Positions 18,272-28,260 are shown, numbered from the stretch's first letter. The stretch is 64,000 nt of DNA from Cutibacterium granulosum (GCF_900186975.1 NZ_LT906441.1:1674001-1738000); one strand, 5' to 3'. Numbers and translations are program-made. The notes: a model not told the origin generated them from the letters alone.

Positions 18272-20189
18272 TGTGGTTCCCATCTCCGCCAGCCCGACCT
18301 TGGCAACGTTGTGCACTGCGGGCGTGCTGTCGGCCGCCGACATCCATCTTGCGACGATGGTGTGCCGGCTCTGTCACGAGTCCGAGGAATCGGTACGTCT
18401 GGCCCTGGCATTGACCAGTCGCGAACTGCGACACGGATCGGTCTTTCTCAATCCCCGGACGATACGCGAGACCATCCTCACCCAGCTGGACGATCCGGCC
18501 CTGCGCGGACTGATGGACGAGCAGACTGCTGCTGCGATCGAGCAGGTGGAGCAGATGACCTGGCCCGATCCGGACCACTGGATGCTGACCCTGCAGAGGA
18601 GTCCTGCGATAGCTGATCGAAGATCTGCCAGCAACGCACGTCCTGCCCGACTGGACTCAGACCGGTTGTACCTGGAACGGTACTGGCTCGACGAACAGAC
18701 CGTGGCCACACGACTCGCGCACCTCGCCCACGAGAAAACCTCCATCACCGACGAGCAGTGCCGGCAGGTGCTCGACGAGGTCCAGGAGACGATACAGCGC
18801 CCACACTTCCAGCTCGACGAGTTCCAGGTTGACGCGGTTCGAGCGGCTGCAACGCACAATGTCAGCGTTCTGTCCGGCGGCCCCGGAACCGGCAAGACGA
18901 CCATGGTGTGCATCATCCTCGCCGTGCTGGCCAGCGCCGATCCACATCTGGGCCGGATCGCCCTGTCCGCGCCCAGTGGCAAGGCGGCAAGTCGACTGCG
19001 TGACGCCGTGACCAGCACATCCCATGCCCTGGGTCTCAGGCCCCTGCCAACTGCCTCACAGGCCACCACGGTCCACTCACTGCTGGGGTGGCAGGGGCCG
19101 GGCAGTGGATTCCGGTACGACAAGCTCAACCAGTTGCCCTATGACGTCATCGTCGTTGACGAGGCATCAATGCTGTCGGTATCCCTCATGGCTCGTCTGC
19201 TCGACGCCATCGGGGCGCGGACCCGGCTGATCCTCGTTGGTGACCCGGATCAGCTGGTGTCAGTCGAGGCTGGATCCGTCCTGGCCGATATCGTCGCTTC
19301 CCATGGTGAGCTGGGCAAGGCGGATGACGGGGGCGAGGACAGCGGGCTCGCCAGCGAGGTGCTTCCGGTGTCCAAACTCACTCACAACCACAGATCTGGC
19401 GGTGCCATTGCAGCACTGGCCGAGGCGGTGCAGTACGAGGAGCACGGGAAGAGCCTGGACGACGCCGTCGATGAGGCACTGGAGATCCTGACCACCAGCC
19501 CTGACCAGATCTCGTTCATCGATGCCGACCCTGCCGAGACCCCCCTGTCGAGCCTTCCCGAGTTGCAGGAAACCATCATCTCCACAGCACAGGCTGTCCG
19601 CCAGCAGGCAACGACCGGTGCGGATGACGATGCGCTGGCATGTGCCGATGGGCACCGTCTGCTGTGCGCACACCGTCTTGGCCCCTATGGGGTGGCGTCG
19701 TGGTCGGCCCAGATGGTCGAGACCCTGTCATTGACCTTGCCGGGACTCGGGCAGGGCCAATGGGTCGTGGGCGAGACGACGATGGTGACGCACAACATGC
19801 GTCAGTTCGAGGTCAACAATGGTGACTGTGGTGTCATCGTCCAGACGTCGCCCGTTCCCACGGTTGCCCTGCCGGGAAAGGGCAATTCGAGTCGTAGACT
19901 CCCCTGCTCCCTGCTGTCGACCATGTTTCCGCTGCAGGCCATGACCGTTCACAAGTCCCAGGGAAGTCAGTTCGACGACGTCACCGTGGTGTTGCCGCCA
20001 CCGGACTCGGCACTGCTCACCCGGGAACTCTTCTACACCGCGATCACCCGAGCACGACGGCATCTGACGGTCATGGGGACCCGCGAATCCATTCGACGAG
20101 CCATTGGACAGCCCACGCAACGAAACTCCGGGCTGAAACGTCAGTGGCAGCGGATGAGGCAGGGAGGAATCAGCAGCTCCGACGCCTGA
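18261..20189 (+). CDS. recD: Exodeoxyribonuclease V subunit alpha (RecD, SF1B helicase)
   Basis: A 642-residue protein. An N-terminal RecD domain (HYxCHESEESVRLAL-like segment at residues 35-50) precedes a SF1B ATPase: Walker A SGGPGTGKTTMV (Lys212), VDEASMLSVSLMARLLD, VGDPDQLVSVEAGSVLADIV, then the UvrD_C_2 part MTVHKSQGSQFDDVTVVLPP and LFYTAITRARRHLTV. RecD is the 5'-3' motor of RecBCD. ATG 18261 lies just behind GGGAGGA and overlaps the recB stop by 11 bases. It is the last gene of the recCBD operon and is followed by a repeat-rich spacer against the convergent nudC. Confidence 0.93.
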   Translation: MSTDVVPISASPTLATLCTAGVLSAADIHLATMVCRLCHESEESVRLALALTSRELRHGSVFLNPRTIRETILTQLDDPALRGLMDEQTAAAIEQVEQMTWPDPDHWMLTLQRSPAIADRRSASNARPARLDSDRLYLERYWLDEQTVATRLAHLAHEKTSITDEQCRQVLDEVQETIQRPHFQLDEFQVDAVRAAATHNVSVLSGGPGTGKTTMVCIILAVLASADPHLGRIALSAPSGKAASRLRDAVTSTSHALGLRPLPTASQATTVHSLLGWQGPGSGFRYDKLNQLPYDVIVVDEASMLSVSLMARLLDAIGARTRLILVGDPDQLVSVEAGSVLADIVASHGELGKADDGGEDSGLASEVLPVSKLTHNHRSGGAIAALAEAVQYEEHGKSLDDAVDEALEILTTSPDQISFIDADPAETPLSSLPELQETIISTAQAVRQQATTGADDDALACADGHRLLCAHRLGPYGVASWSAQMVETLSLTLPGLGQGQWVVGETTMVTHNMRQFEVNNGDCGVIVQTSPVPTVALPGKGNSSRRLPCSLLSTMFPLQAMTVHKSQGSQFDDVTVVLPPPDSALLTRELFYTAITRARRHLTVMGTRESIRRAIGQPTQRNSGLKRQWQRMRQGGISSSDA

Positions 20190-20594
20190 GAACGGGGGGT
20201 GCCTCGTGCACTCGCCCCCGCAACCGTACCCCGAGACCGTACCCCGAGGCTGGCCTCCGGGCCACCATGACCTCGTCGGGGTGAGGCCTCTGCATGCAGC
20301 TGCGTGCACCAATCACTGACACGGGGAAACCTGGAGCAGTGTGAGACCCCTGCATGCAGCTGCGTGCCAAGGCCCCCGTTGAATTCCGGCAACCGTGCCC
20401 CGTCAGCACCAGTACCTCCAGTGGCCCAACCAGCACCAGATCCCGGCAACGTCCCAGTGAGCACCTGTACCCAATCAGTGCCCCCAGCAACATCAGTGTC
20501 CAATGTCCCAGTCAACACCAGAACCCCTCAACGTTCCGGTCCCCATCAGTGGCGGCGACGTCACTCCCCCATGCCCATTGCTCGATCCCCACGG
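20190..20594. repeat. Repeat-rich intergenic spacer between recD and nudC
   Basis: A 405 bp spacer between convergent operons with no supportable gene. It holds a perfect 13 bp tandem duplication (ACCGTACCCCGAG at 20223-20235 and 20236-20248). Two copies of a 29 bp unit sit exactly 60 bp apart (20281-20309 and 20341-20369), sharing TGCATGCAGCTGCGTGC. A weaker repeat of AAYGTCCCAGT lies 54 bp apart (20448 and 20502). It ends in a C- and A-rich stretch. No clear terminator with a T-run was found. Confidence 0.7.
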
Positions 20595-21614
20595 TCACGA
20601 CTGGCCCACGACCACGGGAAGACCCACGTCACTCTCCGGGGCAGGCAACGCATCGTGCAGCCACGCCTCGACCAGACGACGCGCCACCGAGATCGGCGAG
20701 GGCATGCCCATGGCCCCGGATGCCGTGAGTCGGCGTACCTCGTCGGTGGTGTACCAACCGCCTTCGGCCAGCTCGACGCCGTCCACCCGAACCTCACCTG
20801 TGGCTCTGGCCACGTAGGCGAGCATGAGCGATCGTGGGAATGGCCACGGTTGTGAGGTGAGGTAGCGCACGGCGCGTACGTCCAGGCCGGTCTCTTCCCG
20901 AACCTCTCGTGCCACGGCATGTTCAGCCGTCTCCCCCGCCTCGATGAATCCGGCCACGACAGACATCCGTCCGGGGTCCCACGTGGCCTGCCTGGCGAGC
21001 AGGAGACGATCGTCGTCATCGAGCACCGCGACGATCACCGCCGGATCGGTGCGCGGGAACACCAGCGCACCACAGTCGACACAACGCCGGCTGGGACCAC
21101 CAACCGTGACGACGGTACGCCCGTGGCACCGTATGCACGTGGGATCACTCTCATGCCAGGCGAGCAGTGCCAACGCCGACCAGAGCAGTTCCTGGTCGGA
21201 GCGATCCAGCGCTGCCTGACGTGCGGCAACCGGCCGGGCGACATCCCACGACCCCTGAGCCGATGATGCCGACGTCGAGTGTGAGCCCTGATCGGATCTG
21301 CCGAATGGACTCGCCCCACCAGCATCATCCATCTGGCCCATCACCGCACCGAGGTCCTCGACCCGCTGGGTAAACCAGGCCACACCATTGCGAACACCAA
21401 GGAGGTGCTGGCGCTGATCGTCACGTGGCCCCACGGTGGGCACTCCGACAAGACGTCCCGGCTTGTCGGAGTGGTCCCCGGCAAAGAGTACCTGGTCATC
21501 GCCGTCGACGAGGAGCAGTCGGGCACTCGGTCCATCCCACAACTGGGCCACGACGGCTGGATCGTCACGACTCTCGGAGCGTCGGTCAAGACTCGGGGTG
21601 CAGAACGTCGTCAT
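20595..21614 (-). CDS. nudC: NAD(+) diphosphatase NudC (Nudix hydrolase, RNA deNADding type)
   Basis: A 339-residue protein. The middle carries a zinc ribbon (CIRCHG and CVDCGA), followed by the Nudix domain with box GFIEAGETAEHAVAREVREE and the NudC-specific SQPWPFPRSLM about 17 residues after the box. It hydrolyses NAD(H) to NMN(H) and AMP, and in other bacteria removes NAD caps from RNA. The start ATG 21614 overlaps the adnB TGA (ATGA) with no good ribosome site, so translation depends on coupling. It is last of adnA-adnB-nudC; M. tuberculosis also keeps nudC (Rv3199c) near adnAB. Confidence 0.92.
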   Translation of the reverse strand: MTTFCTPSLDRRSESRDDPAVVAQLWDGPSARLLLVDGDDQVLFAGDHSDKPGRLVGVPTVGPRDDQRQHLLGVRNGVAWFTQRVEDLGAVMGQMDDAGGASPFGRSDQGSHSTSASSAQGSWDVARPVAARQAALDRSDQELLWSALALLAWHESDPTCIRCHGRTVVTVGGPSRRCVDCGALVFPRTDPAVIVAVLDDDDRLLLARQATWDPGRMSVVAGFIEAGETAEHAVAREVREETGLDVRAVRYLTSQPWPFPRSLMLAYVARATGEVRVDGVELAEGGWYTTDEVRRLTASGAMGMPSPISVARRLVEAWLHDALPAPESDVGLPVVVGQS

Positions 21615-24600
21615 GACCGTGAGTCTAGAACCCTGCTCAGCTCTTCTGTGTCCCACAGTTGTGCGGGTTCAGCATCGACTCCGTCACCGACGTGGTGGAA
21701 CAGCGCACGAACTCGATTCGGGGAAATCGCCAGGGCCTGTGCCCATGCCTGCCGGTACACCGACAGCTGGATCGGATCGGCCTTGCCGGGCCGTGAGGTC
21801 TTCCAGTCAACGACGATGAATCCGCCGTCGACCTGCGGATCGGCAAAGATCGCATCCATCCGGCCTCGCACCACGTGCCCAGCGAGATTGAGGGCGAAGG
21901 GTTCCTCCACGTCAACTGGTTTCAGCCGTGCCCATGCACTGGTCTCGAACTGATCCTGCAGGTGTTGGATCGTTCGTTCCGGGACGCCTGGGGCGAGCTC
22001 CCAAACGGGGTACAGATCGGGCCGCAACCGGTGGCACACCCACTCATGGAACACCGAACCCACGGTTGCCCCCCGGCTGACCGGCTGCGGCATCGGTCGG
22101 CGCAGCCGGTCCAGGAATGCTTCGTGGTCCTGGTCGATCTGCATGAGCTGTGAGGTGGTCAAAGAGGTGGGAAGGTCGTCGACGTGTTCTCGACGCAGTC
22201 GTTCCTCGTTGATGAGCACTTCGGCATCATGTTTCCACTGATCGGCCACGTCAGCGTCGTCCGGATCGTCAAGGCTCGGAAGCACGACCTCTGGGCCCTC
22301 GGCAATCCATTCCGTCACCAGACGACGAACTGCCACATCATCGTGATACGCGATCTGCGGCCACTGTCGTCCAACGGGTAGATCGCTGCCGGTCGGCGCA
22401 GCCACGTCCTCCTCATCCAGCGATGCGACGATCTGCTCGTAGCGGCTCACGATCTGCTGTCGATCCGGGGAATCCTGGGGGCACTGCTCCAGGACCTGTT
22501 CCTGAATCGCCACGATCGTGTCATGAATGGTGGTGAGGTAGGCGCTGGGATGACGCATCCGCACGATGCCCGACTCCCATTTGTGCCACGAGACGATGAG
22601 CCGGGACTTGGCCCGTGTCACGGCAACATATGCCAGGCGATCCTCTGCGGAGCGGGCACTCTTCCTGCGCTCTGCGTCATATTTCCTCAACGCGTCATGA
22701 TGACCTGAGACCGGCAAGGGTATTGCATCGGAGTCGCCACGCACCTGAGGGGGAATTGCCGCCGCCTGGGTGGCGAAATTGTCGCCGGATCTTTTGCTGG
22801 GGAAAACGGTGTCGACCATGAACGGCAGGAAAACCATCGGCCACTCCAGCCCCTTCGCCGCATGGACCGTTGCGATGACCACGGCATCGGGAAGATCGAC
22901 AAGTTCTCGGTCAAGGCCCTTGCCCTCATCGTCCTCGATGCGCATCCACTCCACGACCTCGACAAGGCCCATCGTCGAGTCATCGGTACAGACGTCACGA
23001 ACCTCGCGCCACAAGGCATCGACGTGCCGGCGTCGAGCATCGCGACGATCCGGCTCATCGGCAGCAATGTCGACATTGAGGCCGGTGACAGCAGCAATAC
23101 GCAGCACCAGGTCGTCGGGGCAGTCCGCTGCGCTGGACTCGATGAATGTCATCTCACGTTTCACCCCGGCGATGGTGCGAGCAAGGTGCGGTTCGTCCGC
23201 AATGAACCCGGGATCGTCCACGGCGTCGACGAGGAAGACGTCGGGATGGGCGTGGGGATCGCTGCCGTCACTCGACCGCTCTCGATGCAGCGCAATCGCC
23301 TTGGCGCGCTCGTGCAACCGTTCGAGCTCCTTCGTGGTCAGTCCCCATCTCGGTGCGGTCAACAGGGTTGCCAGAGCCTCATTGTCACGCCGATCCACCA
23401 GGAGCCGCAGATGGCTGTAGATCAAGGCGATGTCGGGTACTCGCAACAGGGCTGACAGGTTCGCCAGGCACACCGGCACACCACGCGCACTCAAGGCAAG
23501 GTACAGATCGGAAATCTTGGCATTCGTGCGCATGAGGACGCCGATGTCCTTCCACCGACCAACCGTGCCACGTTCATGAGCCTCGACAATCTGGTCTGCG
23601 ACGCCCTCACATTCCTGCTCCCAGGTGTCAAAGGTGTGCACCTGCACTGGCATGTCCACCGGCAGAGGTGATTCCTCTCCCCCGGCATGTTCATCTTCGG
23701 GGACTCGCAGTTGCTTGACAACATTTCCGATCTTCGGATCTGATCTGATGCCCTCGGAAATGGCATTGGCACAGTCAAGGATGGTCTGGTTCGAACGCCG
23801 ATTCTGGGTCAACGAGTATTGACCATTGTCGTACGCGTCCGGCCCGTCACGGTGGGGAAAGTGTCGTGGGAAGTCCAAGATGTTGTTGGCGGCAGCTCCA
23901 CGCCAGCCATAGATGGCCTGCAATGGATCACCCACTGCCGTGACGGCATGGCCCCTGCCGTTCTCCGGCGTCGAACCGCTGAACAGACTCGCCAGCAGAC
24001 GTGCCTGGGAGCTCGAGGTGTCCTGGTACTCATCGAGCAGCACCACCGCATACCGAGACCGTATCTGTTGGCCGATCCGTGGAAAGTCTCGAACCAGCTG
24101 GATGGCCTGGTTGAGACGGTCGGAGAACCGGAAGAAACCCCGTTCGGCAAGACGGTTCCGATATTCCTGTGCGTACCACATCAGCTGATCGCGTTGCTCC
24201 GCCGCGTTCTGGGCCCTGACCACGTCGACGTAGGGCTCGCCGTTCTTCCTGGGAGCAGCCTGGTCAAGTTGTTGGCGCCACGCGTCATTGGCGGCACGAA
24301 GATCGTCCATCGACACTGCGTGCGATGAGGCCTGCTCGGACAGCGAGAGGACGCCCTGCGCTATCGATCGGGCTGTCACCTGTCCGGCGCGAGGCGGAAC
24401 TTTCTCGGGATCGTGCAGCACGTCCAGGGCCACCTGGACGCAGCGGGCGTCCGAGATGAGTCGTGTCGCTGGATCGACGCCGATCCATGCCCCGAACTCA
24501 GAGACCAGATTGGCGGCAAAGCTGTCGTAGGTGAGGACGGTCGGTTCCTGGTCGTCCGGCTGCAGGAGACCAGCCTTGGTGAGGTTGCGTCCCACCCGAG

Positions 24601-24862
24601 TACGCAGCTCTGCAGTGGCCTTGCGAGTGAAGGTCAATCCCAGAACCTGGTCCGCTCGCACCAATCCCTTGGCGACGAGCCAGGTCACTCGCGCGGCCAT
24701 GACCGTCGTCTTCCCGGTGCCAGCTCCGGCAATGATGACTGACGGCTCCAGCGGGGCAGCTATTGCCATGGCCTGCTCGGTGGAGGGGCGAAAGCCGAAC
24801 AGTTCCGTCATCTGCTCCAGCATCTCGGCGGTGGGCCGTGGCATCGAGCCATTCGTGCTCAT
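21611..24862 (-). CDS. adnB: AdnB, lead motor and nuclease subunit of the AdnAB resection complex
   Basis: A 1083-residue SF1A helicase with a C-terminal RecB-family nuclease. Intact helicase motifs are IIAGAGTGKTTVM, LLDEYQDTSSSQ, VGDPLQAIYGWRGAA, SLTQNRRSNQ, VHAAKGLEWPMVFLP and YVAVTRAKSRLIVSW. The nuclease segment is GGFIVVDWKTSRPG, with an upstream GSVFHEWVCHRL histidine. This is the Rv3201c-type subunit that powers AdnAB translocation in mycobacteria. AAGGAG stands five bases before ATG 24862 (alternative ATG 24865), which overlaps the adnA TGA. Its own TGA overlaps the nudC start. It has no Fe-S cysteine set, unlike AdnA. Confidence 0.92.
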   Translation of the reverse strand: MSTNGSMPRPTAEMLEQMTELFGFRPSTEQAMAIAAPLEPSVIIAGAGTGKTTVMAARVTWLVAKGLVRADQVLGLTFTRKATAELRTRVGRNLTKAGLLQPDDQEPTVLTYDSFAANLVSEFGAWIGVDPATRLISDARCVQVALDVLHDPEKVPPRAGQVTARSIAQGVLSLSEQASSHAVSMDDLRAANDAWRQQLDQAAPRKNGEPYVDVVRAQNAAEQRDQLMWYAQEYRNRLAERGFFRFSDRLNQAIQLVRDFPRIGQQIRSRYAVVLLDEYQDTSSSQARLLASLFSGSTPENGRGHAVTAVGDPLQAIYGWRGAAANNILDFPRHFPHRDGPDAYDNGQYSLTQNRRSNQTILDCANAISEGIRSDPKIGNVVKQLRVPEDEHAGGEESPLPVDMPVQVHTFDTWEQECEGVADQIVEAHERGTVGRWKDIGVLMRTNAKISDLYLALSARGVPVCLANLSALLRVPDIALIYSHLRLLVDRRDNEALATLLTAPRWGLTTKELERLHERAKAIALHRERSSDGSDPHAHPDVFLVDAVDDPGFIADEPHLARTIAGVKREMTFIESSAADCPDDLVLRIAAVTGLNVDIAADEPDRRDARRRHVDALWREVRDVCTDDSTMGLVEVVEWMRIEDDEGKGLDRELVDLPDAVVIATVHAAKGLEWPMVFLPFMVDTVFPSKRSGDNFATQAAAIPPQVRGDSDAIPLPVSGHHDALRKYDAERRKSARSAEDRLAYVAVTRAKSRLIVSWHKWESGIVRMRHPSAYLTTIHDTIVAIQEQVLEQCPQDSPDRQQIVSRYEQIVASLDEEDVAAPTGSDLPVGRQWPQIAYHDDVAVRRLVTEWIAEGPEVVLPSLDDPDDADVADQWKHDAEVLINEERLRREHVDDLPTSLTTSQLMQIDQDHEAFLDRLRRPMPQPVSRGATVGSVFHEWVCHRLRPDLYPVWELAPGVPERTIQHLQDQFETSAWARLKPVDVEEPFALNLAGHVVRGRMDAIFADPQVDGGFIVVDWKTSRPGKADPIQLSVYRQAWAQALAISPNRVRALFHHVGDGVDAEPAQLWDTEELSRVLDSRS

Positions 24863-27800
24863 CATGACTCCTTCTCCTGCGAACCAGACGTTGTGCGGAC
24901 CTCAGATTCTCTCGACACGTCGACGGCCGGATCCGGTGGGACGAGAGCCGGGCACCCGGAACGAACTGGGCAGAACTGACAGCCGTGATTCGTCACTGCC
25001 GCGCGTTCCACGCCGAGGACGACCCGAGCCGCCCTGTCGAGGTAGTACCGGACCCAGTCGTGAAACCCTGCCGCTGCCGTGAGGACAGCACCACGTGCCC
25101 ATGGCTCGTCTCCCACCGGTGAGATGGATCTCACCCTGGCCTCTCCGCCACGTTTGTGGGGCTCATCCATGAGGTAAACGAGCTCAGCAGGCCCCACGTC
25201 GGCTGGTTTGCGGCCCCCATACCCTTCTGCCAGTGCGGTCTGGTAGATGGCCACCTGGATGACATGGGGATTCATCGATTCGTGCGGCCGAGAACCGGTC
25301 TTGTAGTCGATGACGATGTGGTTTCCGGCTTCGTCTCGTTCCAGACGATCAATACTTCCCGCGACGTGCACCATGGCGCTGGGCAGGTCGAAGACATGCT
25401 TGATGGGCACCTCCGTGCCCACCAGTTCACGCTGGCTGCTCTTCACGAGCCAGGCATCGAGTCGGCGCAGTCCCTCGCGACAGTTCTCGAGGAGAACGTG
25501 GGACTCCCATGCGTAGTCGAAGGACAGTGTTGTCCATTCAGCGTCCAACTGATCCATGGCACGTTCGAGACACCAGTGCTCGGCATTCTCCTCAGCGATC
25601 CGGTGCACCAAGGAACCGGCCTGGGCCTTGGCAGACATCGGGCCCGAGGCGCCCAGTCGGCGACTGAGGAACCATCGTCTGGGACAGTCGAGCAGTTCCC
25701 CCACATGTGACGGTGAGAGATACACGTCTGGTTTGTCGGCCGTCTCACCACCCTGTCGTGCGGGGTCGATGCCCGACCCCCACCATGTATGAGGATCTGC
25801 GTGGACGGCAAGGGGGTGATCATCCTTCTTCTGGGCGGCCAACCATGCCAGTTGACGAGCTGCGTGTCTGCGCAGGGTGACGGGTAGCTGGTCATCGGCG
25901 GCACTGCGCCGCAAGTCTGCGACCAGGCTGGTGAGGTTCTCATGTCCGAGTGCCGCACTGCTCCGAGCCTGCTCCCGGTCATCATTTTCTTGACACAGGT
26001 CACGCACCGGGGTGAGGAACCTGGATGGGAGGATTCCCTCCTCGTCATTGCGCACGGCGGTGAGCACCACGACGTGCCGCGCTCGGGAACATGCCGTGAG
26101 GAACAACCGTCGTTCCGACTGGAGGGTTTCGGACCAGTCTCGGGGCGGCAGCGGCCCGTCCGGTGACCACACATCCGCGCCCGTCATGGACCCCGTGAGG
26201 TTCATCGCGGGCCACGACTGTTCTTCCAGCCCATAGAGGGCGACGAGGTCGAACTGCGTCTCCTTGGCACGATGGGCGGTCATGATGCACACCCCGTTGC
26301 GATCGCGATCCGTTTCCCGGCTCCGGTCCGCGGGGGTCTGCTCGGACAGGGCCTCGGCAATGAACTGACGAGCTCCGTGGGTGCCGATGTGCTCACCATG
26401 TCGTCCAGCCATGTCGAACAAGGCGCACAACCCGTCGAGCTCCCGGTTGGCCGTCGCGTCGGCGTCCAGGGCTCGTTGCTTGAGGACGTCTGGCCATGTC
26501 TGCAGCGTGGAATTGGGGGCGCTCTCACCACCCCACACTCGCCACAGGGAGACGTCGACCGGTCCGTTCTTCCTGAGATTCACGGCAGCCATGTCGATAC
26601 GACGGATGAGGGCGCTCACCCCGGAAAGTTCACGACGCAACTCTGCTGGGAGGATGGGCACCTCGGAATCGCGGGAATCAGTGGTTTCCGAGGTCTGAGA
26701 AGTGGATGCGTCCTCTCCCGAGGCAATGGTGTCAGAGCCATCGTCGACGTGCCGGGGCTCGTGTGGAGCCTCTGGCAGGTTTCCCGGCGCACCAGGCACA
26801 TCGACATCTGCTGCCTTCTTGGATCGAAGCAGGGACGTCAGCTCCGCCCAGTTCACCGAGCCACCATGAACAGCCAGCCAGGCACGGAACCGATGCACCT
26901 GTTCATGGGTCGTCGCCGACAAGGGGCTGTCGAGCAGACGATCCACCATGCGTCGCTCGTAGTCATCATCGCATCCCTCGGCCAGATCGATGGCGGCCTG
27001 CAACCCGACGATCAGTTCACGGACGGCTGGCACCTCGGACAGGACGACGTCCTGGGAACTCCGATAAGCCGGTACGTCTTCAGCAGCCAGCAAGGTGGCC
27101 AGGACATCCACGTCCGAACCGTTGCGGGCCAGGACGGCCATCTGTTCCCAGGCGATTCCTTCATATAGGTGGGCTCGGCGCAAGCGCCGTGCAATGGAGC
27201 GTGCCAGCCGTGCCTTGCTGGATTCCTCGAGGTACTCACATGTCCCGGAGCCCCCCGACCAGCGTTCCGACGGCATCTGCCGCAGGTCCACGGTGGGTTG
27301 GGCGGGTAGTTGGCTTCGTACCCTCTCGACCAGCTCGTGCACATCTCCACAGCACCGCATGTCGGTGGTGAGGTGGTGAATGGCAGGTTGCCGCCCATGA
27401 CCGGTGAGTTCGTCGAGGAACCCGTCGATGCGTCCAGACTGCGCACCACGGAAGGTGCCGATCGTCTGGTCCGGGTCAGCGGTGAGGAACAGGGGGATGC
27501 CCGCCCCGCTCAGCTGCCCCAACAGCACTGTCTGGCAGTGATCGACCTCGGTGACGTCATCGCAAATGACGAGTTTGATCCGCTCGCGCACCTCGGCACG
27601 TCGCGTCGGACTGCTCAGCACGTCGATTGCCCGATGGATGAGCCCGGTGTAGTCGAAATCCCCGGACTCGGCGAGCCGGTGCTCGTACTCGGAGAGGATC
27701 TCGCCGGTGACTCGCCAGTCGTCGCGCCGGAATCGTCGCCCTTGGGCTGCCAGCTCGGCACCTCGTACACCAGCCTGACTGATGGTGGCGGCCATGAACC

Positions 27801-28260
27801 GCACATCGGAGATGAACTTCGCGTCGTGGCAGGCGGCCTGGAACTGCGCGGGCCATTCGGAACGATCTGCCGCGTCAATGACGTCTCGTAGCAGTGACTC
27901 CTGTTCCGGTGCGGTGAGCAGATGGGCAGCTGCTGAATCGCCCTCGGACGACTCCCTGGCCTGCGGCATCATGGCATTGGGCATGACGAGGCTCCGAGCG
28001 AATCCATGCACCGTCATCACCTGCGGACGTAGGTGGGCACCATCGAGTTGCAGGAGAAGTCTGGTCCGAAGTGCCTGTGCGGTGGCCCGACTGCGCGCGA
28101 GGATGAGCACCTCGTCAAGCCGGTGCCCGGCCTCGACGAAGGACACCGCCTTGTGCAGGCACAGGGTGGTACGCCCGGTACCCGGACCGCCCAGGATCAG
28201 CACCAGTGCGGAGTCGTCGTCAACAGCGTTCTGCTGTTGCGCAGTGAGTTCAATGTCCAT
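24862..28260 (-). CDS. adnA: AdnA, Fe-S nuclease subunit of the AdnAB resection complex with degenerate motor motifs
   Basis: A protein of about 1132 residues, Rv3202c-like. The helicase fold is kept but altered: Walker A reads GGPGTGRT (Arg30 where Lys is expected) and motif II reads VICDDVTEVD rather than DExxQ. Motif III is TADPDQTIGTFRGAQ. The C-terminal RecB nuclease has HIVIDYKTGSRP. Cysteines arranged C (LLDCPRRWF) plus CQFCPVRSGC match the AddB-type 4Fe-4S clamp. It pairs with AdnB to resect double-strand breaks. ATG 28260 (MDIELTAQQQ) was chosen because it stands seven bases after a TTTCAT box in a TGTCTCAC promoter with no ribosome site; in-frame ATG 28269 is possible. Confidence 0.9.
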   Translation of the reverse strand: MDIELTAQQQNAVDDDSALVLILGGPGTGRTTLCLHKAVSFVEAGHRLDEVLILARSRATAQALRTRLLLQLDGAHLRPQVMTVHGFARSLVMPNAMMPQARESSEGDSAAAHLLTAPEQESLLRDVIDAADRSEWPAQFQAACHDAKFISDVRFMAATISQAGVRGAELAAQGRRFRRDDWRVTGEILSEYEHRLAESGDFDYTGLIHRAIDVLSSPTRRAEVRERIKLVICDDVTEVDHCQTVLLGQLSGAGIPLFLTADPDQTIGTFRGAQSGRIDGFLDELTGHGRQPAIHHLTTDMRCCGDVHELVERVRSQLPAQPTVDLRQMPSERWSGGSGTCEYLEESSKARLARSIARRLRRAHLYEGIAWEQMAVLARNGSDVDVLATLLAAEDVPAYRSSQDVVLSEVPAVRELIVGLQAAIDLAEGCDDDYERRMVDRLLDSPLSATTHEQVHRFRAWLAVHGGSVNWAELTSLLRSKKAADVDVPGAPGNLPEAPHEPRHVDDGSDTIASGEDASTSQTSETTDSRDSEVPILPAELRRELSGVSALIRRIDMAAVNLRKNGPVDVSLWRVWGGESAPNSTLQTWPDVLKQRALDADATANRELDGLCALFDMAGRHGEHIGTHGARQFIAEALSEQTPADRSRETDRDRNGVCIMTAHRAKETQFDLVALYGLEEQSWPAMNLTGSMTGADVWSPDGPLPPRDWSETLQSERRLFLTACSRARHVVVLTAVRNDEEGILPSRFLTPVRDLCQENDDREQARSSAALGHENLTSLVADLRRSAADDQLPVTLRRHAARQLAWLAAQKKDDHPLAVHADPHTWWGSGIDPARQGGETADKPDVYLSPSHVGELLDCPRRWFLSRRLGASGPMSAKAQAGSLVHRIAEENAEHWCLERAMDQLDAEWTTLSFDYAWESHVLLENCREGLRRLDAWLVKSSQRELVGTEVPIKHVFDLPSAMVHVAGSIDRLERDEAGNHIVIDYKTGSRPHESMNPHVIQVAIYQTALAEGYGGRKPADVGPAELVYLMDEPHKRGGEARVRSISPVGDEPWARGAVLTAAAGFHDWVRYYLDRAARVVLGVERAAVTNHGCQFCPVRSGCPALVPPDPAVDVSRESEVRTTSGSQEKES

